Below, in pieces: positions 6,891-17,880 of a stretch of 52,611 nucleotides of DNA. The notes under the pieces are model-generated. The model made no database searches. It saw only the letters and a program-made list of their open reading frames with translations, and was not told the origin of the DNA. How positions within the stretch are numbered: position 1 is the first letter of the stretch; each line of letters begins with the position of its first letter. Position numbers and translations under genes: made by a program. This DNA comes from JAGNRR01 sp964612525 (GTDB lineage: Bacteria > Bacteroidota > Bacteroidia > Chitinophagales > Chitinophagaceae): NCBI GenBank assembly GCA_964612525.1, contig CAZTCQ010000003.1, positions 1 to 52,611 of the forward strand, written 5' to 3'.

Positions 6891-9800
6891 TTACTTGATT
6901 AGACCGAAATACTTCTCGACAAGATCTTTATAGTAGGGTTTTAAGGCTGCTGGTACGGTTTTATAGTATTCGATAGCCGATTGCTTACTTTTTAAAATTT
7001 CTTTTAAATCCGCCGGAATTTCACGAGTTACTTCTTTCCCCGATTTACTTTCTCGTTCTTCGCCTTGGTCTTGCTCGCGCAGTGCATCCTTTGCTTTCAA
7101 GAGGCGGTTCATGATTTTGGCCTGTCGGCTTAACAAATTTTGCGTAATTCGTTTATTTACAAGCTCTGTCTCAATTTTATCCATTTCTGAGCGAATCTTA
7201 GTTAACTCTGGGTTGGATTGACCATTCTTAATCAGCTTGGAATGAATATCATTTAATTGTTTACGCAAAGCCGATTGCTGAGCTGCCATGCGAGCCATTT
7301 GCTCGCTTTCACTCGGTTTATCGCTGGGCTCCCCACTGGAACCATTGCCTTGACCGCCACCGCCGGGTTGACCACCTTGTCCAGGTTTCTTACCTTGCCC
7401 TGGCTTTTTACCTTCACCTGGTTTTTTACCGTTACCTGGTTTTTTGCCTCCTTGTTTGTCCATGAGTTGCTTCATGGCGCTACCTAATTTTTTTTGCTGA
7501 GTAATAATATCGCTCAACTGCATACCCATCCCTTGTCCTGGTTTTTTACCCGGTTTTTTGCCAGGCTTACTGCCTGGTTTTTTACAACTTCCCGCTTGAC
7601 CCGCTTGAGATTGTTGCTTGGCCTGCTTTTTCTGCAGTTGGTCTAGCAATTCATTGAGCATCAAGGCTAGGTTATTCGTGTGGGTCATCACGTATTGTTG
7701 ACTCACGGAAGCATTGCGTGTATTTCTACCTTCCAAAAACTTAATACTGTTTTTCATGTTAGAGCTAATCTCAGCAGTTTCTTTATTGACGTAGGTAGAA
7801 ATTTCAAACAATCTTTTACTCAAAGCGAACAAACTATCCGCTATCATTTTGCTGTCATCTTTTAGCTTGTATTGCTCCCTTACATTTTCTACATAAGTCG
7901 GGTCGGTTCGATTTGTCTTTTTAACAACATTGATTAACTTCTCCTGACCAAAAGACATGCGCAATAGATTAGAAAGTATTTGTCGAGTGGCTTTGATATC
8001 AATCTCTGTTTGATCTTGACTCCCTCCGCCGGCCATTGCGTTGAGGGCGTTCGCCATTTTTTGTAAGCTTTCTTGCGCTTTTTTCTGCGACTTCGAAGAT
8101 TTGCTTTTGTTGCCTTTGCTTAATTGATCCGAGCTTTTGCCCATTTCGCTTTTGGCGTTTTCCTGTTCTTTTTTAACGTCCTTTAAGTCTTGGGGTGTCT
8201 CGGTTTCTTTATTTATTTTTTCGAGTTCTTCTAAATCTTTCTTTAAATCATCCGCTTGTTTAGAAAGTTCATCTTGCTTTTTCTTTAAGTCCTTTGCGTC
8301 TTTGTTATTCTTAGTTTCTTTGTTGAGCTTCTCTTGTTTGTCTGCTAGGTCTTGCGCTTTTTTGGCCAAGTCTTCCATTCGCATGTCACGCTCCAACTGT
8401 TTCATGAGTTCGAGCATGCGATCTAGATCTTTTTCCATTTGAAGATTTTCATCTTGCGTTTTTTGAAGTTCTTCAAATAGTTTGTCCTTATTGAGCATCT
8501 TCATCAGTTCCTCAATTTTTTTCATGCGTTCAGCTAGCTTATTATCTTTTAGCTCTTCCAACATTTTTTCTACAGACTCTTGCTTTTCTTTTAGTTCTTC
8601 AGAAAATTGTTTCTCTTCATTTTTCTGTTGGCTTTGTTGAAACTTCTTTTGAATATTTTCTATCTGTTTTTGAATCGATTGGTTTTTGTTGACCAGAGAT
8701 TCTAACTTCTTTTTATCCTGCCAATCCAAAGACTTCTTATTCAGTAAATCTTCTTTTATTTCTTCAATTTGTTTATCAACCTTTTGATTTTCTTTNNNNN
8801 NNNNNNNNNNNNNNNNNNNNNNNNNNNNNNNNNNNNNNNNNNNNNNNNNNNNNNNNNNNNNNNNNNNNNNNNNNNNNNNNNNNNNNNNNNNNNNNCATTA
8901 TCGCAGGCCAAAAAGTAGTACTGTAATTTATCACCGGCTTGCAAATTCAAAGTTTGTACATCCAATAAATAATCAAACTGAGTAAAGGTTCCTGATGTAA
9001 TTTTCATTGGGACCGTACCATTACGAGATTGACTCTTGCCTTTAATGGTGTAGTGCATATTCACAGATCGTATTCCGTAATCGTCGCCAGCTTCTCCTGT
9101 AAACAAGACAAAATCTCCTGTCAAAGAATCATTGTATTGACTTACATTAATAGAAGGGTGCTGATCAGGAATTACCGAGACTTGATAACGCAAAATATCT
9201 TTGGCAGCCACTTGAGCATTGCTTAATGCGATACTGTACGTAGTGTCTCTGTAAAATGTTTTAGAAATAGCAAAACGATTTCCTGATCGCGTCATGGGTT
9301 GTGTAGGTACTTGATTAAAACCAAACAGAATTTTATCCGTATGCTCGGTTTCAAATGACCAACGAATGGAAGTTCCCTGAGGTACGACTACATCGCCAAT
9401 ATTTTTTAAGACTTCGTCTTTCTTGCCCGTATAGTTGGGGTAGTTTAAGGATACAGAAAATCCTTTCAAACTTGGATTGGGCATTACCAATATTTTAAAA
9501 GGCTCACTTTCAAAAGAATTTCCTTCAAAGTTGAAGGGAGTATTTTTACTTACTTTTTTTACAGTGTAAGCATATACATTATCATACTTTTTTTGCATAG
9601 CAATTCGCTGTCCACCGATGTTAATATTCACATTCTCGGGTAGTGTCTTTCCCTTTACTTCCACTTTAATTTCAATGTCGGCGTACTGAGGAATAGAGAG
9701 GTTTTTATTTTTTAGTTCAAACGCAAAAGGTGCGTCGGGCACAAATGCTTTATCGGGTTGGAACAATCGCTCGGCACTATCTGTAAAAATTCGCGCATTG

Positions 9801-10315
9801 GTAAACAGAATAACCACACCGGCTAATAACGGAATTAAAAGGTAGGGGAGGTACTTTTTATTTTTTGAAAGATTAATGGCGGACGAAAACGGAACGGGAC
9901 TTAGCTCTTTTGTTTTTTGTTCAATACTAGCCGAAATTAGTGCTTGACTTTTTACATTTTCTTGTAAAATATTTAATTGCAAAATGTTCAGCAATTTGTC
10001 TTTTACGTCTGGAAAATGATTTCCGATAATTTCAGCGGCTTGCTCACGACTGATGACCTTACCGAGTTTTTGCATTTTTAGCAATGGTCCAATCACCAAA
10101 GAAACTAAACTGCCCACGCCTAAGGCGCCAAAAATCGCCAATAAAGTATAGCGCAACCAGGAAGGGAAATAGAAATAATATTCTCCCAAACTAATAATCA
10201 AATAAAATGCAAGGGCGCTTGCCAAAAAAATAATGGTACCACGCAGTAATTTATTGGCGTAATACTTTCGTATAAAACCATCCAAGCGATTAATAAGAAG
10301 TTGGTAGTTTGTCAT
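6891..10315 (-). CDS. DUF4175-family large membrane protein, interrupted by an assembly gap
   Basis: One gene read in two pieces. The 5' piece (10315-8896, 473 codons) has membrane segments near residues 25-43, 53-75 and 153-172, then an extracytoplasmic beta-rich region ending YYFLACDN at the gap. The 3' piece (8795-6891) is open right up to the gap (KENQKVDKQIEEIKED...) and consists of long Glu/Lys/Gln-rich coiled coils, Gly-Lys-Pro repeats, a Gln-rich helical segment and a conserved-looking end, YYKDLVEKYFGLIK. This layout is that of Bacteroidota DUF4175 proteins of about 1100 residues, whose function is unknown. The two pieces are in different frames across the N run, which only says that the true gap length differs from 100. 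The ATG at 10315 is preceded by GGAG. sprA lies 86 bp upstream on the same strand. Confidence 0.85.
7381..7448. repeat. Imperfect 18-bp tandem repeat encoding Gly-Lys-Lys-Pro-Gly units
   Basis: About 3.8 copies of an 18-bp unit (plus strand of the form cctggttttttacc plus 4 variable bases) encode repeated GKKPGx hexapeptides of the DUF4175 protein. A second, less regular cluster of the same coding units lies at 7531-7580. The copies differ mostly at third positions, so the protein repeat seems to be kept. Confidence 0.75.
8796..8895. other. Assembly gap (100 N) inside the DUF4175 gene
   Basis: Exactly 100 N, the usual placeholder for a gap of unknown size. The flanking bases share no overlap. 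The reading frames on each side fit one gene only if the true gap length leaves remainder 2 on division by 3, assuming no other frameshift. Confidence 0.95.
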
Positions 10316-10401
10316 TAGTCTCCGACTGCAAGTTACGCCTTTTAGCTCGTGTGAAACTTAAAGGATATGTGAAAAAAAGAAAACTGTTTTAGTGTTTAGC
10401 A

Positions 10402-13400
10402 CTATTGCCCAAACATAAACGTAAACATAACACCACCTCGAGTAGTCGTGATAGGGAAGGCCGTACTCACGCTAGGAATGCTTCGACGTCTATCGTACAG
10501 CAGGCGTACCGTCAGGCTTTTATTAACCAAATAGTCAATAGAGGGATTGATGCTAATTACTTTCTGACCTCTTGTCGGAATACTTGTACGATCATCTAGA
10601 CGATTGATACTAGTCAAATCATCACGAATTGAGAAGTCGCATTTAATATTCACATCACTTTTTTGATTATGAAGATTGAAATACTGCGTGGGAATAACTA
10701 CGTTTTTCAAACGCATTCCGGCCCCTACGGTAAACTCAGTTGTGTTGGTCTCACTTAGTTGGAAATCTATTAAACTCATACTGAGCGTTCTTAATTTTTT
10801 ATATTCAAACTTGAAGCTTAGCGAGTTTTGTAAGGTTGCATCGATACCCACAATTGGACTAAAGTTTTCACTAATCGTAATATTCGGGACTAAGAAAAAC
10901 GGAACGTAATTCCCAGAAGTAGAATCAATAAAAGAAGGATAGCCCAAACCAAATACATCATTATACATCAAGGCGCTGTTGAATCCATTCATGGACATAG
11001 TACCATTGTAAGAATGCCGTAAAGTAAACTGTTGGAAAATTTTACGCATTTTTTTATTCCGAGCCAAACCATTGTAAGTAAGTCTCCAGTTGGGGAGTGG
11101 CAAAATATTCCTAAATGGATTAGAACGAACTGATTGATTGTCCTCCTCGATTAGCGGAATGGTTTCAGGATCTCGGCCTGCATAGGCGGCCAAGAAAGCT
11201 GGAATTAAAACATTCTGTTGGTAGCGAGAATATCCTTTTGCGTATTCTGGATCGCTTGGGTTGGGTGTACCACCTGTATAAGGATTTATAATTCCTAGAC
11301 GACGTGAAATATTTTCACGGAAGTTCTCAAAATTATAAAATGCTTGATTTAAACGATCGGCATTCCTTTTTTGAAATAAAGTTCTAGCCGCAATAAAAGA
11401 AACATCAAAACTACCTGTTTGGTATGGGTTTAAATGACTGTATTCTAAGCCACCACCAACGGTATCTTTAAAAAGTTCGGTCAGGCTTTTACTAAAAGTC
11501 TTCTTCAGAGTTAAATCAATTCTAAAATCTTTGAAGGGTTCAATATTGGCCGTGATATTATAGTTCTGACTATATTGCTGCTGCAGTTGTTGGCTAAATA
11601 AGGAGTCTCGCGTAAACCAATTTTGATTTCCTTTTTCATCAAGCCACATTCGATTGGGTTGATAACCTAGCACAAAATTTGCACCTGGTCGCAGTTGATT
11701 CGCGAAGTTCATCCCGCCGTATTGGTTGCTATCCAAATAACCTGGCAATACAGTACCCATGTTTTCGTTGAAGTTAAAACTCATACGCTTGAGACCCATA
11801 AGTGCTCGACCGACTATGCGCACACTTTCAGGCGGATCTGGCATTCTTTTTTTACGTTCCAGTCTTTTCTTTTTGCGCTCTTCTTTTCTCTTTTTCTTTT
11901 CCTCCTCTTGTTTTTTCTTTTTCTCTTCTGCTTTTTTTCTAGCTTCCGCTTTTCTTCTTCTTTCTAACTCTCTACTTACATCTTGCTTGCCGCTTTGAGT
12001 GATTTTCGTATCAGGACTATCCTTTAAAATAGTATCAGGATTATCTTCTTTTTCTTGCTGTTTTTCATCATTGGTTAAAGGTTTCTTTTTAAGGTCTACT
12101 TCACTCGTTCCGCTTAAATCTACTTCAACTAACTTCCCGGCTTTCGGTTTGCGAATTTTATCACTCACGTCTGGCACTTCCTTACCCTTGTCTCCTTTAC
12201 CTTTTTTCTTTTTCTTCTTTCCTTTGTTCCGTTTTGGCTGATTAATTACTCGTAATATTTTTACTTTATTATAAAGCTGTCCAAAATTAAACTCACCATT
12301 AACGCTTCTCGTTTGTGTGTTTCCAACGGTGTTTCCCAGTGAGGTTGCCAGTAAAGAAGCTCTAGTAAAATCGTAGGTCGTGGCATAGCTCGCCCGAGCT
12401 GTAATCCAATCGGTCAGTGGGAATTTATTGAAAGGCACCGTATAGTTGGCGGTAATATTGTGATTATAATTTGTATTTCTTCCTCCTCGCAAAAGGTTGC
12501 TTCTTACGATATCCTTTTTTTCTTTAGTATCAATGCGACCATCAGGCTCATCAATCCGCGCTAAGTTATTGGCAGAGTAATTTATACCTAAGGAGCGGAA
12601 TAGGTTCCAACGGAGATTATACGTTCGAGTCCAAGTGAAAAATTTAAAATAGTTCGTTGGCAAACTATAGTTCCCATCGTCAATATTTCTAAGGACCGTT
12701 TCGCCTATAATACGTTGTACATTATTTCTAAAGGTGAAGTTGGTAGGCAGTAGGTTAATATTAAAATCTCGAATCGGTTTGAGATATTTTCGTTTAGATT
12801 TAATCAGTTTTTTGAAAGGTTCAATGGGTTTTGACTTGGGCGCATACGTATAACCAAAACTCAAATTGTGTTCATCTAATTCATCTTTTTCAATTAATGG
12901 GTTTCGTTTAGCCGTCTCGGTAAACGAATAACTCATATCAAAGTTTTGTAAATCCCACGGTTCTACTTTATCATTTTTCTTTGGGGCAATTCTAACGTTT
13001 TGAACGTTTAAACTTTTGATTGACGTAAAGTCTTGAGCCGCTTGGCGCATGGAGTCTTTTTTATCTCCCGTAAAATTATCAAGCTGTTCCTTAAATCTTA
13101 CATCCTTATCAAATGGATCAAAAACTGGATTCGTAACGGCTTGATTGTAGCCAGCATATACTGGAAGTTGCACACCCCATTTATCTGGGAATAATTTACC
13201 AGCGTTTATGTTCGTCGAAACATCAAACTGAGAAAAGTTTTCTCTGGCGCGTTCGTTTACGCGTTGGTCAATGTTACCATATCCAGCCGTATACATATTT
13301 CCGCTCAATTTCACAGTGGCAATATCAGCTAACTGTATATCCGCTTGACCCGTCGCTGCCCAGCCGCCTTCTTCATCTAAGTTGGCCAATCGTAATTCAT

Positions 13401-16400
13401 TAAACCAAACTTCACCACAAATATTACCTCTACTATCATTAGGCGAATTAGGATTGTGAACACCGAGCATACACATTTCCGCATCTCCTATATTCGGATT
13501 TCCTACTACGGTAATGGTGCGTCCACCACCTGCGTCGACCAGATACGGTACGGTAGCAGGGTAGCCTTCTTTATTTCTTTTCAGCTTAGCGTCAATCAGC
13601 GTCTGAAATTCTAAATTTAAATTGTTTTCCTCTGGCCAAACATTTAATTCGGTACTAATACCCGGTTGCGAGAGTTTTAAAGGGATTCTATACTCGTAGT
13701 AATTGTTAGCGAAATCACTTCCTATTCTCAGGAAGCCATGCATGTCACCGTCTTTCAATCGACCAGTTTCCGAATCCTCGGCATGTATAAACATGTCAAT
13801 TTTTTTAAACTGACGAATGTCCATTCCCAAACTTTTAAATACACCTCGCGAATCTCCATCCTCTAATCCGCATACTTGCAAGGAGAGTGCCTGTTCATTC
13901 AGCTGGATATTTTGGTTGTTGGTTCCTTGTTGGATTTGGCGTTGAATGCCAGGAGGGATTACATAAGGTACTGGGCTTCGTGATCCGTTTTCTTCAAGAC
14001 TTACAGATGATAAATTAAATAGAGTAGCATCATTGTCAGAAATGGGTACGAGCTCTCCAGGTTCTTTCAAAGAAAAATTATAACGACGCCATTGGTTACG
14101 ACCTAACTCCATTCGCGCAAAACGAAGAACGGTCGTATCAGTAAAACCCGTCATGAACAAACGAGCAAAACGAATACTTCTGAAGTCACTAATCCCACCT
14201 ACGCTTTGATTATACTTACGAATTGGAATTTTAAACTGATACCAAACTGCATTTGAAACTCGTCCGTTGTCAAACGTGATCGGTGTAATTTGTTTGTTGA
14301 CGATAAAGTTTTCGCCAACCTGCATATTGGGTTTTACATCTAAAACGTATTGGAAATATTGCTCATTTTCATTCAAGGTGTTGTCTCGATTAATATCCTC
14401 TGTTTCAGGAATATTGGTAAATGAATTTGAAAAAGTTTGATTGTTATTTTGAACCGGAGAGTTTCCTTGTGGGTTGTTGAACTCGACGTAGCGACTTAAA
14501 ACGCCACGTTCTTCTCCGTCGTAATCATCTCCACGAAAGTGGTGATAATTATCATTATTCGGGTCATTATTTGCTTTGTCATAGGCAGCGGATGATACCT
14601 TAGTTTTTAATTCCTCTAAATATGCCGCGAGGTGAAGCCGTTCTTCTGCATCGGTCATTCCATCGTAGCCCAAATCTTGATTCCTTCTTTCTTCTTCTGA
14701 ACTACCAAAAGCTGGAGATAACTGTTGTTGAAACTTAGGTACTTTACTCCAAGCGGTAGTTTGCGTTTTACTATCATCAGGCGGGGAGGGTAGACCATTT
14801 TCAAAAAACTTACGTGAATCTTTTAGGATATCTTCTGATACATTTCCTAAGTTCAAGTACAGTTTTCCAGGGTCAGGATTTGGTTTCTTTTCATTCAAAA
14901 AGGGATCCAACATCCAAAACTCTATAAACTCAACATTAGCTGTTTCAAAATCACTAAAGTCAATGGCTCGCATGACTCCACCCCAACGCGTTTCGGGATT
15001 CAAGAGTTCACCATCTTGGTTCACATTGGTTGCATCGTAATTATAGGGACCACGCGTTCTAGGAAAGTAAGTCATGTCAAACGTAGTTTGATTTCCTTGC
15101 AAGGCGTTAAAGTTTCTATTCGGAAAAACCTCTTGCTGTTGAATCAAACGAGTGTAGTGACTACTTACATCTCCGGTGTCAATATGACCCGGTTTACAAT
15201 TTTGATTTAAATCGGCTAAACAAGGATCCAAATTATACCAAGCTAGTTTGGCTCTGTTTTTACCATACTCACCATTATTTACCAAGCGCGCTTCCGGAAA
15301 AAGTTCTTGTCCTTTATCATCCGTTGCTCCATTGGGCGTACTGGCTAGTTGCCAAGACGTAACCGGAAACTTTAAGTCATAAGAACTTCTTGCTCCTTCA
15401 AAATCATCAATGTAAATCTCACCAGTTCCACTCGGTCCTTCAATAAGCCTATGGTGTCCAGGAAACAATCGAGCCACCTCGCCGCTAGCCGTGACCATTG
15501 AGCTAGACTCTGTTTTTAACAAAGGTAAATTATTCAAAAAACGAGTCACACCGGGTAGCTCTTTTTGATAGTTGGCATCTAGACCCACTACCGTATTTTT
15601 TAGTGGGTCATCACCAAAAGAAACTTTATTAAAATAAGGACGTTCTGATAATCGTAAAATAGTTGATCCAACCGTGAAATCATTATTAATAAAATAATCT
15701 AAGCGCGTCCCTACGAAGTTTTGAACTTGCGTTCCAAAGGCTGCATTGTTTTCATAGGTCACATTAATCGGTACACCTGAACTCAAAACACCCGAGTTAA
15801 GAATTTTTAGTTTGCCGATTCCGTAGTCAATGGTAAAATCAACTCCTTCTGTAAGTCGCTGACCACCGGCCGATACATTCACAGAACCCTGTGGAATATT
15901 AAATCCTCCCAAGAAAATTTCAGATGAATTAGCAGCTTCAAAATTCCCTTTCATCACGAAGCGATTAAACTGAGGAAATTGTATGGCGATGTTCTTGGTA
16001 GAATCGTACAGTATATCATAAACATACTTTTTTTCAAGGGCTGTATTGCCTTCAAACACGGGTTTTAAATCATCACCAAACGGTTCAAGCACTGGGAAGA
16101 TTACCTTACCTTGCTGCGACTGAATAGTAAGTCCTTCCACATAGTCAAACCGACCATCAGGCTGAGGGTCACCTTGATTATTCAATCGGTCAAGATTTAA
16201 TAAGTTTAAAAGAGGGATACCAGCATTCGGCCCTTCGGGTAAGAAACGCTTTAGTCCGCCTCCAGGATCTTGATACAAAACATTCAGTACGAAATTCTTT
16301 GGGTTTACCCCACTCGCTCCTAACGGATAAATGTTTTTCATCATCAGGTCCCAAATTGGTTTTCTAGGATCAGGAGTGGTAGATTTTAATAATTTTAGAA

Positions 16401-17874
16401 AAAGAACTTTTGGCTCGGAGCTGTCGGGCGGAAGCGATTGAGAAAATTCTCCTACTTGATACACTTTCCCGTTATTGGTATATTCGAATGCCACACCAAT
16501 TACATCATCCGGTTGTAGCTGAGTGTTCACAGAGATAAAACCAAGCTGAGGATTAAAACTAAACTCATTTGGATTTAGTTTTCTGGCAAAGGTTTTTTCA
16601 AAATCGTTTACCGCTCTAAGTCCTCTACTTTGTAAAGCTGTGATTACGGTTCCTGTTTCTCTAATTCCTTGTGTTTGTAAAATTTGAGTGTACAAAGAAT
16701 TGGCATTATTGTTTGGCAGGCCTGAAGGATTCGTTTGAAAAGATTGGTTATAGGGGCGAGCTTCTCCTAAATCTTGTAAGGCAACTATGTCTCTTACATT
16801 TTGAGTGGTCCCTTGTCGATTGGTAATCCAGACCTCGATTCGCGTAATGTTATTCAGCGATTGAATAATCGGATAACGTTCTAAAGCACCATTGTAGCTA
16901 TCCCGAAAATGTTGTGCTAATAAAAAGTGGCGGAAATAATCATACTCGTCTGATTTAATTTCAAACTCTTGCGTCTGCGCTCCTCCTCTTACTGAGAAAC
17001 TTTCTCTCCTTGATTTTTGTTGAGAAAGGACGTTCGTCATCATGAGTCGCCCAAATTGTAACTGAGCCTTAATACCAAAAAGCGATTGTACCCCTTGAAT
17101 TAATTGACTTTTTAAGGGAAAGCTAATATAACCCGCTTCTAATTTTCTTATTATGTCGTCCTCCTGTCCTGTCCATTCTAGCTTCAATTGGTTTTCAAAA
17201 TCAAAATTGGCTTGCGTATTATAATTGAAATTCATACGCATTTTGTCACCAATTTTGGCCAGCATATTCAAGTTCATTTGAATATCAAAATCAAAAATGC
17301 CGTACTTCTGTGCGCTTTGAACCAAGGCAGGATTCTGTACATTTTGCCAATTTCCACCAAAAAACATATTTACGTTTCCTTGGGGCTTTACTTCGATTGA
17401 GGAGCCTCCAAAAATTCGATCAAAGATTCGATTTCCTAATTCAACCTTAGGAATAATGCCACCGCTTCGCGAAATATTAAAAAGCGTATTGGCCCGCTTG
17501 CGCCAATAAGCGTCTTCGTATCGGTCCGCTTGATAATCCATGAATTCGTCAAAACTCATTTCGGTGGGATTCCGATAATAGGTCTCACCGATTTTTTCTT
17601 TGATTGTATATTTTTTAGTGACTGGGTCGTACTCGTATTCTGTATTTAAGTTTTTTGGATCTTTCAGATCAAATTGCTTTCCACTTTTACCCGTGGCTTT
17701 ATTGCCTCCTCGGTCTTTGATAGGAAATTTTAGTGTGTCTTTTTTAGTGCTATCACCAGAAGGCAGGTCGAACGGAAAATCAAAGGGTGATGCCTTAGCG
17801 TTAGAGACTATCGCTATGCTAAAACTCCCGAGAAGTATTAGGAAAGAATAATATAGTAGGTTTTTTTTTGTCAA
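10402..17874 (-). CDS. sprA: SprA (Sov): outer-membrane translocon of the type IX secretion system
   Basis: SprA forms the giant single-chain beta-barrel through which type IX cargo crosses the outer membrane. The 2490-residue length fits the family (about 2400). The start is TTG at 17874 followed by a signal sequence (KKNLLYYSFLILLGSFSIAI...NAKA). Recognisable family stretches include SFDEFMDYQADRY near the N-terminus, GGNWQNVQNP, a conserved GPSGTGEIYIDDFEGARSSY block, and strand-rich repeats to the end (FPITTTRGGVMFTFMFGQ, ending in an aromatic strand followed by Gln). A Lys/Glu-rich segment encoded at about 11840-12240 interrupts the C-terminal barrel half. ruvA lies 6 nt upstream on the same strand, a pairing well known in Bacteroidota. 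Two probable type IX cargos and a PorV/PorQ-like protein are encoded elsewhere in the window. Confidence 0.96.
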   Translation of the reverse strand: MTKKNLLYYSFLILLGSFSIAIVSNAKASPFDFPFDLPSGDSTKKDTLKFPIKDRGGNKATGKSGKQFDLKDPKNLNTEYEYDPVTKKYTIKEKIGETYYRNPTEMSFDEFMDYQADRYEDAYWRKRANTLFNISRSGGIIPKVELGNRIFDRIFGGSSIEVKPQGNVNMFFGGNWQNVQNPALVQSAQKYGIFDFDIQMNLNMLAKIGDKMRMNFNYNTQANFDFENQLKLEWTGQEDDIIRKLEAGYISFPLKSQLIQGVQSLFGIKAQLQFGRLMMTNVLSQQKSRRESFSVRGGAQTQEFEIKSDEYDYFRHFLLAQHFRDSYNGALERYPIIQSLNNITRIEVWITNRQGTTQNVRDIVALQDLGEARPYNQSFQTNPSGLPNNNANSLYTQILQTQGIRETGTVITALQSRGLRAVNDFEKTFARKLNPNEFSFNPQLGFISVNTQLQPDDVIGVAFEYTNNGKVYQVGEFSQSLPPDSSEPKVLFLKLLKSTTPDPRKPIWDLMMKNIYPLGASGVNPKNFVLNVLYQDPGGGLKRFLPEGPNAGIPLLNLLNLDRLNNQGDPQPDGRFDYVEGLTIQSQQGKVIFPVLEPFGDDLKPVFEGNTALEKKYVYDILYDSTKNIAIQFPQFNRFVMKGNFEAANSSEIFLGGFNIPQGSVNVSAGGQRLTEGVDFTIDYGIGKLKILNSGVLSSGVPINVTYENNAAFGTQVQNFVGTRLDYFINNDFTVGSTILRLSERPYFNKVSFGDDPLKNTVVGLDANYQKELPGVTRFLNNLPLLKTESSSMVTASGEVARLFPGHHRLIEGPSGTGEIYIDDFEGARSSYDLKFPVTSWQLASTPNGATDDKGQELFPEARLVNNGEYGKNRAKLAWYNLDPCLADLNQNCKPGHIDTGDVSSHYTRLIQQQEVFPNRNFNALQGNQTTFDMTYFPRTRGPYNYDATNVNQDGELLNPETRWGGVMRAIDFSDFETANVEFIEFWMLDPFLNEKKPNPDPGKLYLNLGNVSEDILKDSRKFFENGLPSPPDDSKTQTTAWSKVPKFQQQLSPAFGSSEEERRNQDLGYDGMTDAEERLHLAAYLEELKTKVSSAAYDKANNDPNNDNYHHFRGDDYDGEERGVLSRYVEFNNPQGNSPVQNNNQTFSNSFTNIPETEDINRDNTLNENEQYFQYVLDVKPNMQVGENFIVNKQITPITFDNGRVSNAVWYQFKIPIRKYNQSVGGISDFRSIRFARLFMTGFTDTTVLRFARMELGRNQWRRYNFSLKEPGELVPISDNDATLFNLSSVSLEENGSRSPVPYVIPPGIQRQIQQGTNNQNIQLNEQALSLQVCGLEDGDSRGVFKSLGMDIRQFKKIDMFIHAEDSETGRLKDGDMHGFLRIGSDFANNYYEYRIPLKLSQPGISTELNVWPEENNLNLEFQTLIDAKLKRNKEGYPATVPYLVDAGGGRTITVVGNPNIGDAEMCMLGVHNPNSPNDSRGNICGEVWFNELRLANLDEEGGWAATGQADIQLADIATVKLSGNMYTAGYGNIDQRVNERARENFSQFDVSTNINAGKLFPDKWGVQLPVYAGYNQAVTNPVFDPFDKDVRFKEQLDNFTGDKKDSMRQAAQDFTSIKSLNVQNVRIAPKKNDKVEPWDLQNFDMSYSFTETAKRNPLIEKDELDEHNLSFGYTYAPKSKPIEPFKKLIKSKRKYLKPIRDFNINLLPTNFTFRNNVQRIIGETVLRNIDDGNYSLPTNYFKFFTWTRTYNLRWNLFRSLGINYSANNLARIDEPDGRIDTKEKKDIVRSNLLRGGRNTNYNHNITANYTVPFNKFPLTDWITARASYATTYDFTRASLLATSLGNTVGNTQTRSVNGEFNFGQLYNKVKILRVINQPKRNKGKKKKKKGKGDKGKEVPDVSDKIRKPKAGKLVEVDLSGTSEVDLKKKPLTNDEKQQEKEDNPDTILKDSPDTKITQSGKQDVSRELERRRKAEARKKAEEKKKKQEEEKKKRKEERKKKRLERKKRMPDPPESVRIVGRALMGLKRMSFNFNENMGTVLPGYLDSNQYGGMNFANQLRPGANFVLGYQPNRMWLDEKGNQNWFTRDSLFSQQLQQQYSQNYNITANIEPFKDFRIDLTLKKTFSKSLTELFKDTVGGGLEYSHLNPYQTGSFDVSFIAARTLFQKRNADRLNQAFYNFENFRENISRRLGIINPYTGGTPNPSDPEYAKGYSRYQQNVLIPAFLAAYAGRDPETIPLIEEDNQSVRSNPFRNILPLPNWRLTYNGLARNKKMRKIFQQFTLRHSYNGTMSMNGFNSALMYNDVFGLGYPSFIDSTSGNYVPFFLVPNITISENFSPIVGIDATLQNSLSFKFEYKKLRTLSMSLIDFQLSETNTTEFTVGAGMRLKNVVIPTQYFNLHNQKSDVNIKCDFSIRDDLTSINRLDDRTSIPTRGQKVISINPSIDYLVNKSLTVRLLYDRRRSIPSVSTAFPITTTRGGVMFTFMFGQ

Positions 17875-17880
17875 ATTACT

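Noticed and set aside
8727..8729. TTG as the start of a second, separate coiled-coil gene
   Set aside because: The same frame is open upstream to the N run (KENQKVDKQIEEIKED), so the segment is the continuation of the DUF4175 gene.
11850..12240. Possible frameshift in sprA causing the Lys-rich stretch
   Set aside because: The frame is continuous on both sides with proper barrel sequence, and the stretch keeps a Lys/Glu pattern, so it looks like a real insertion.
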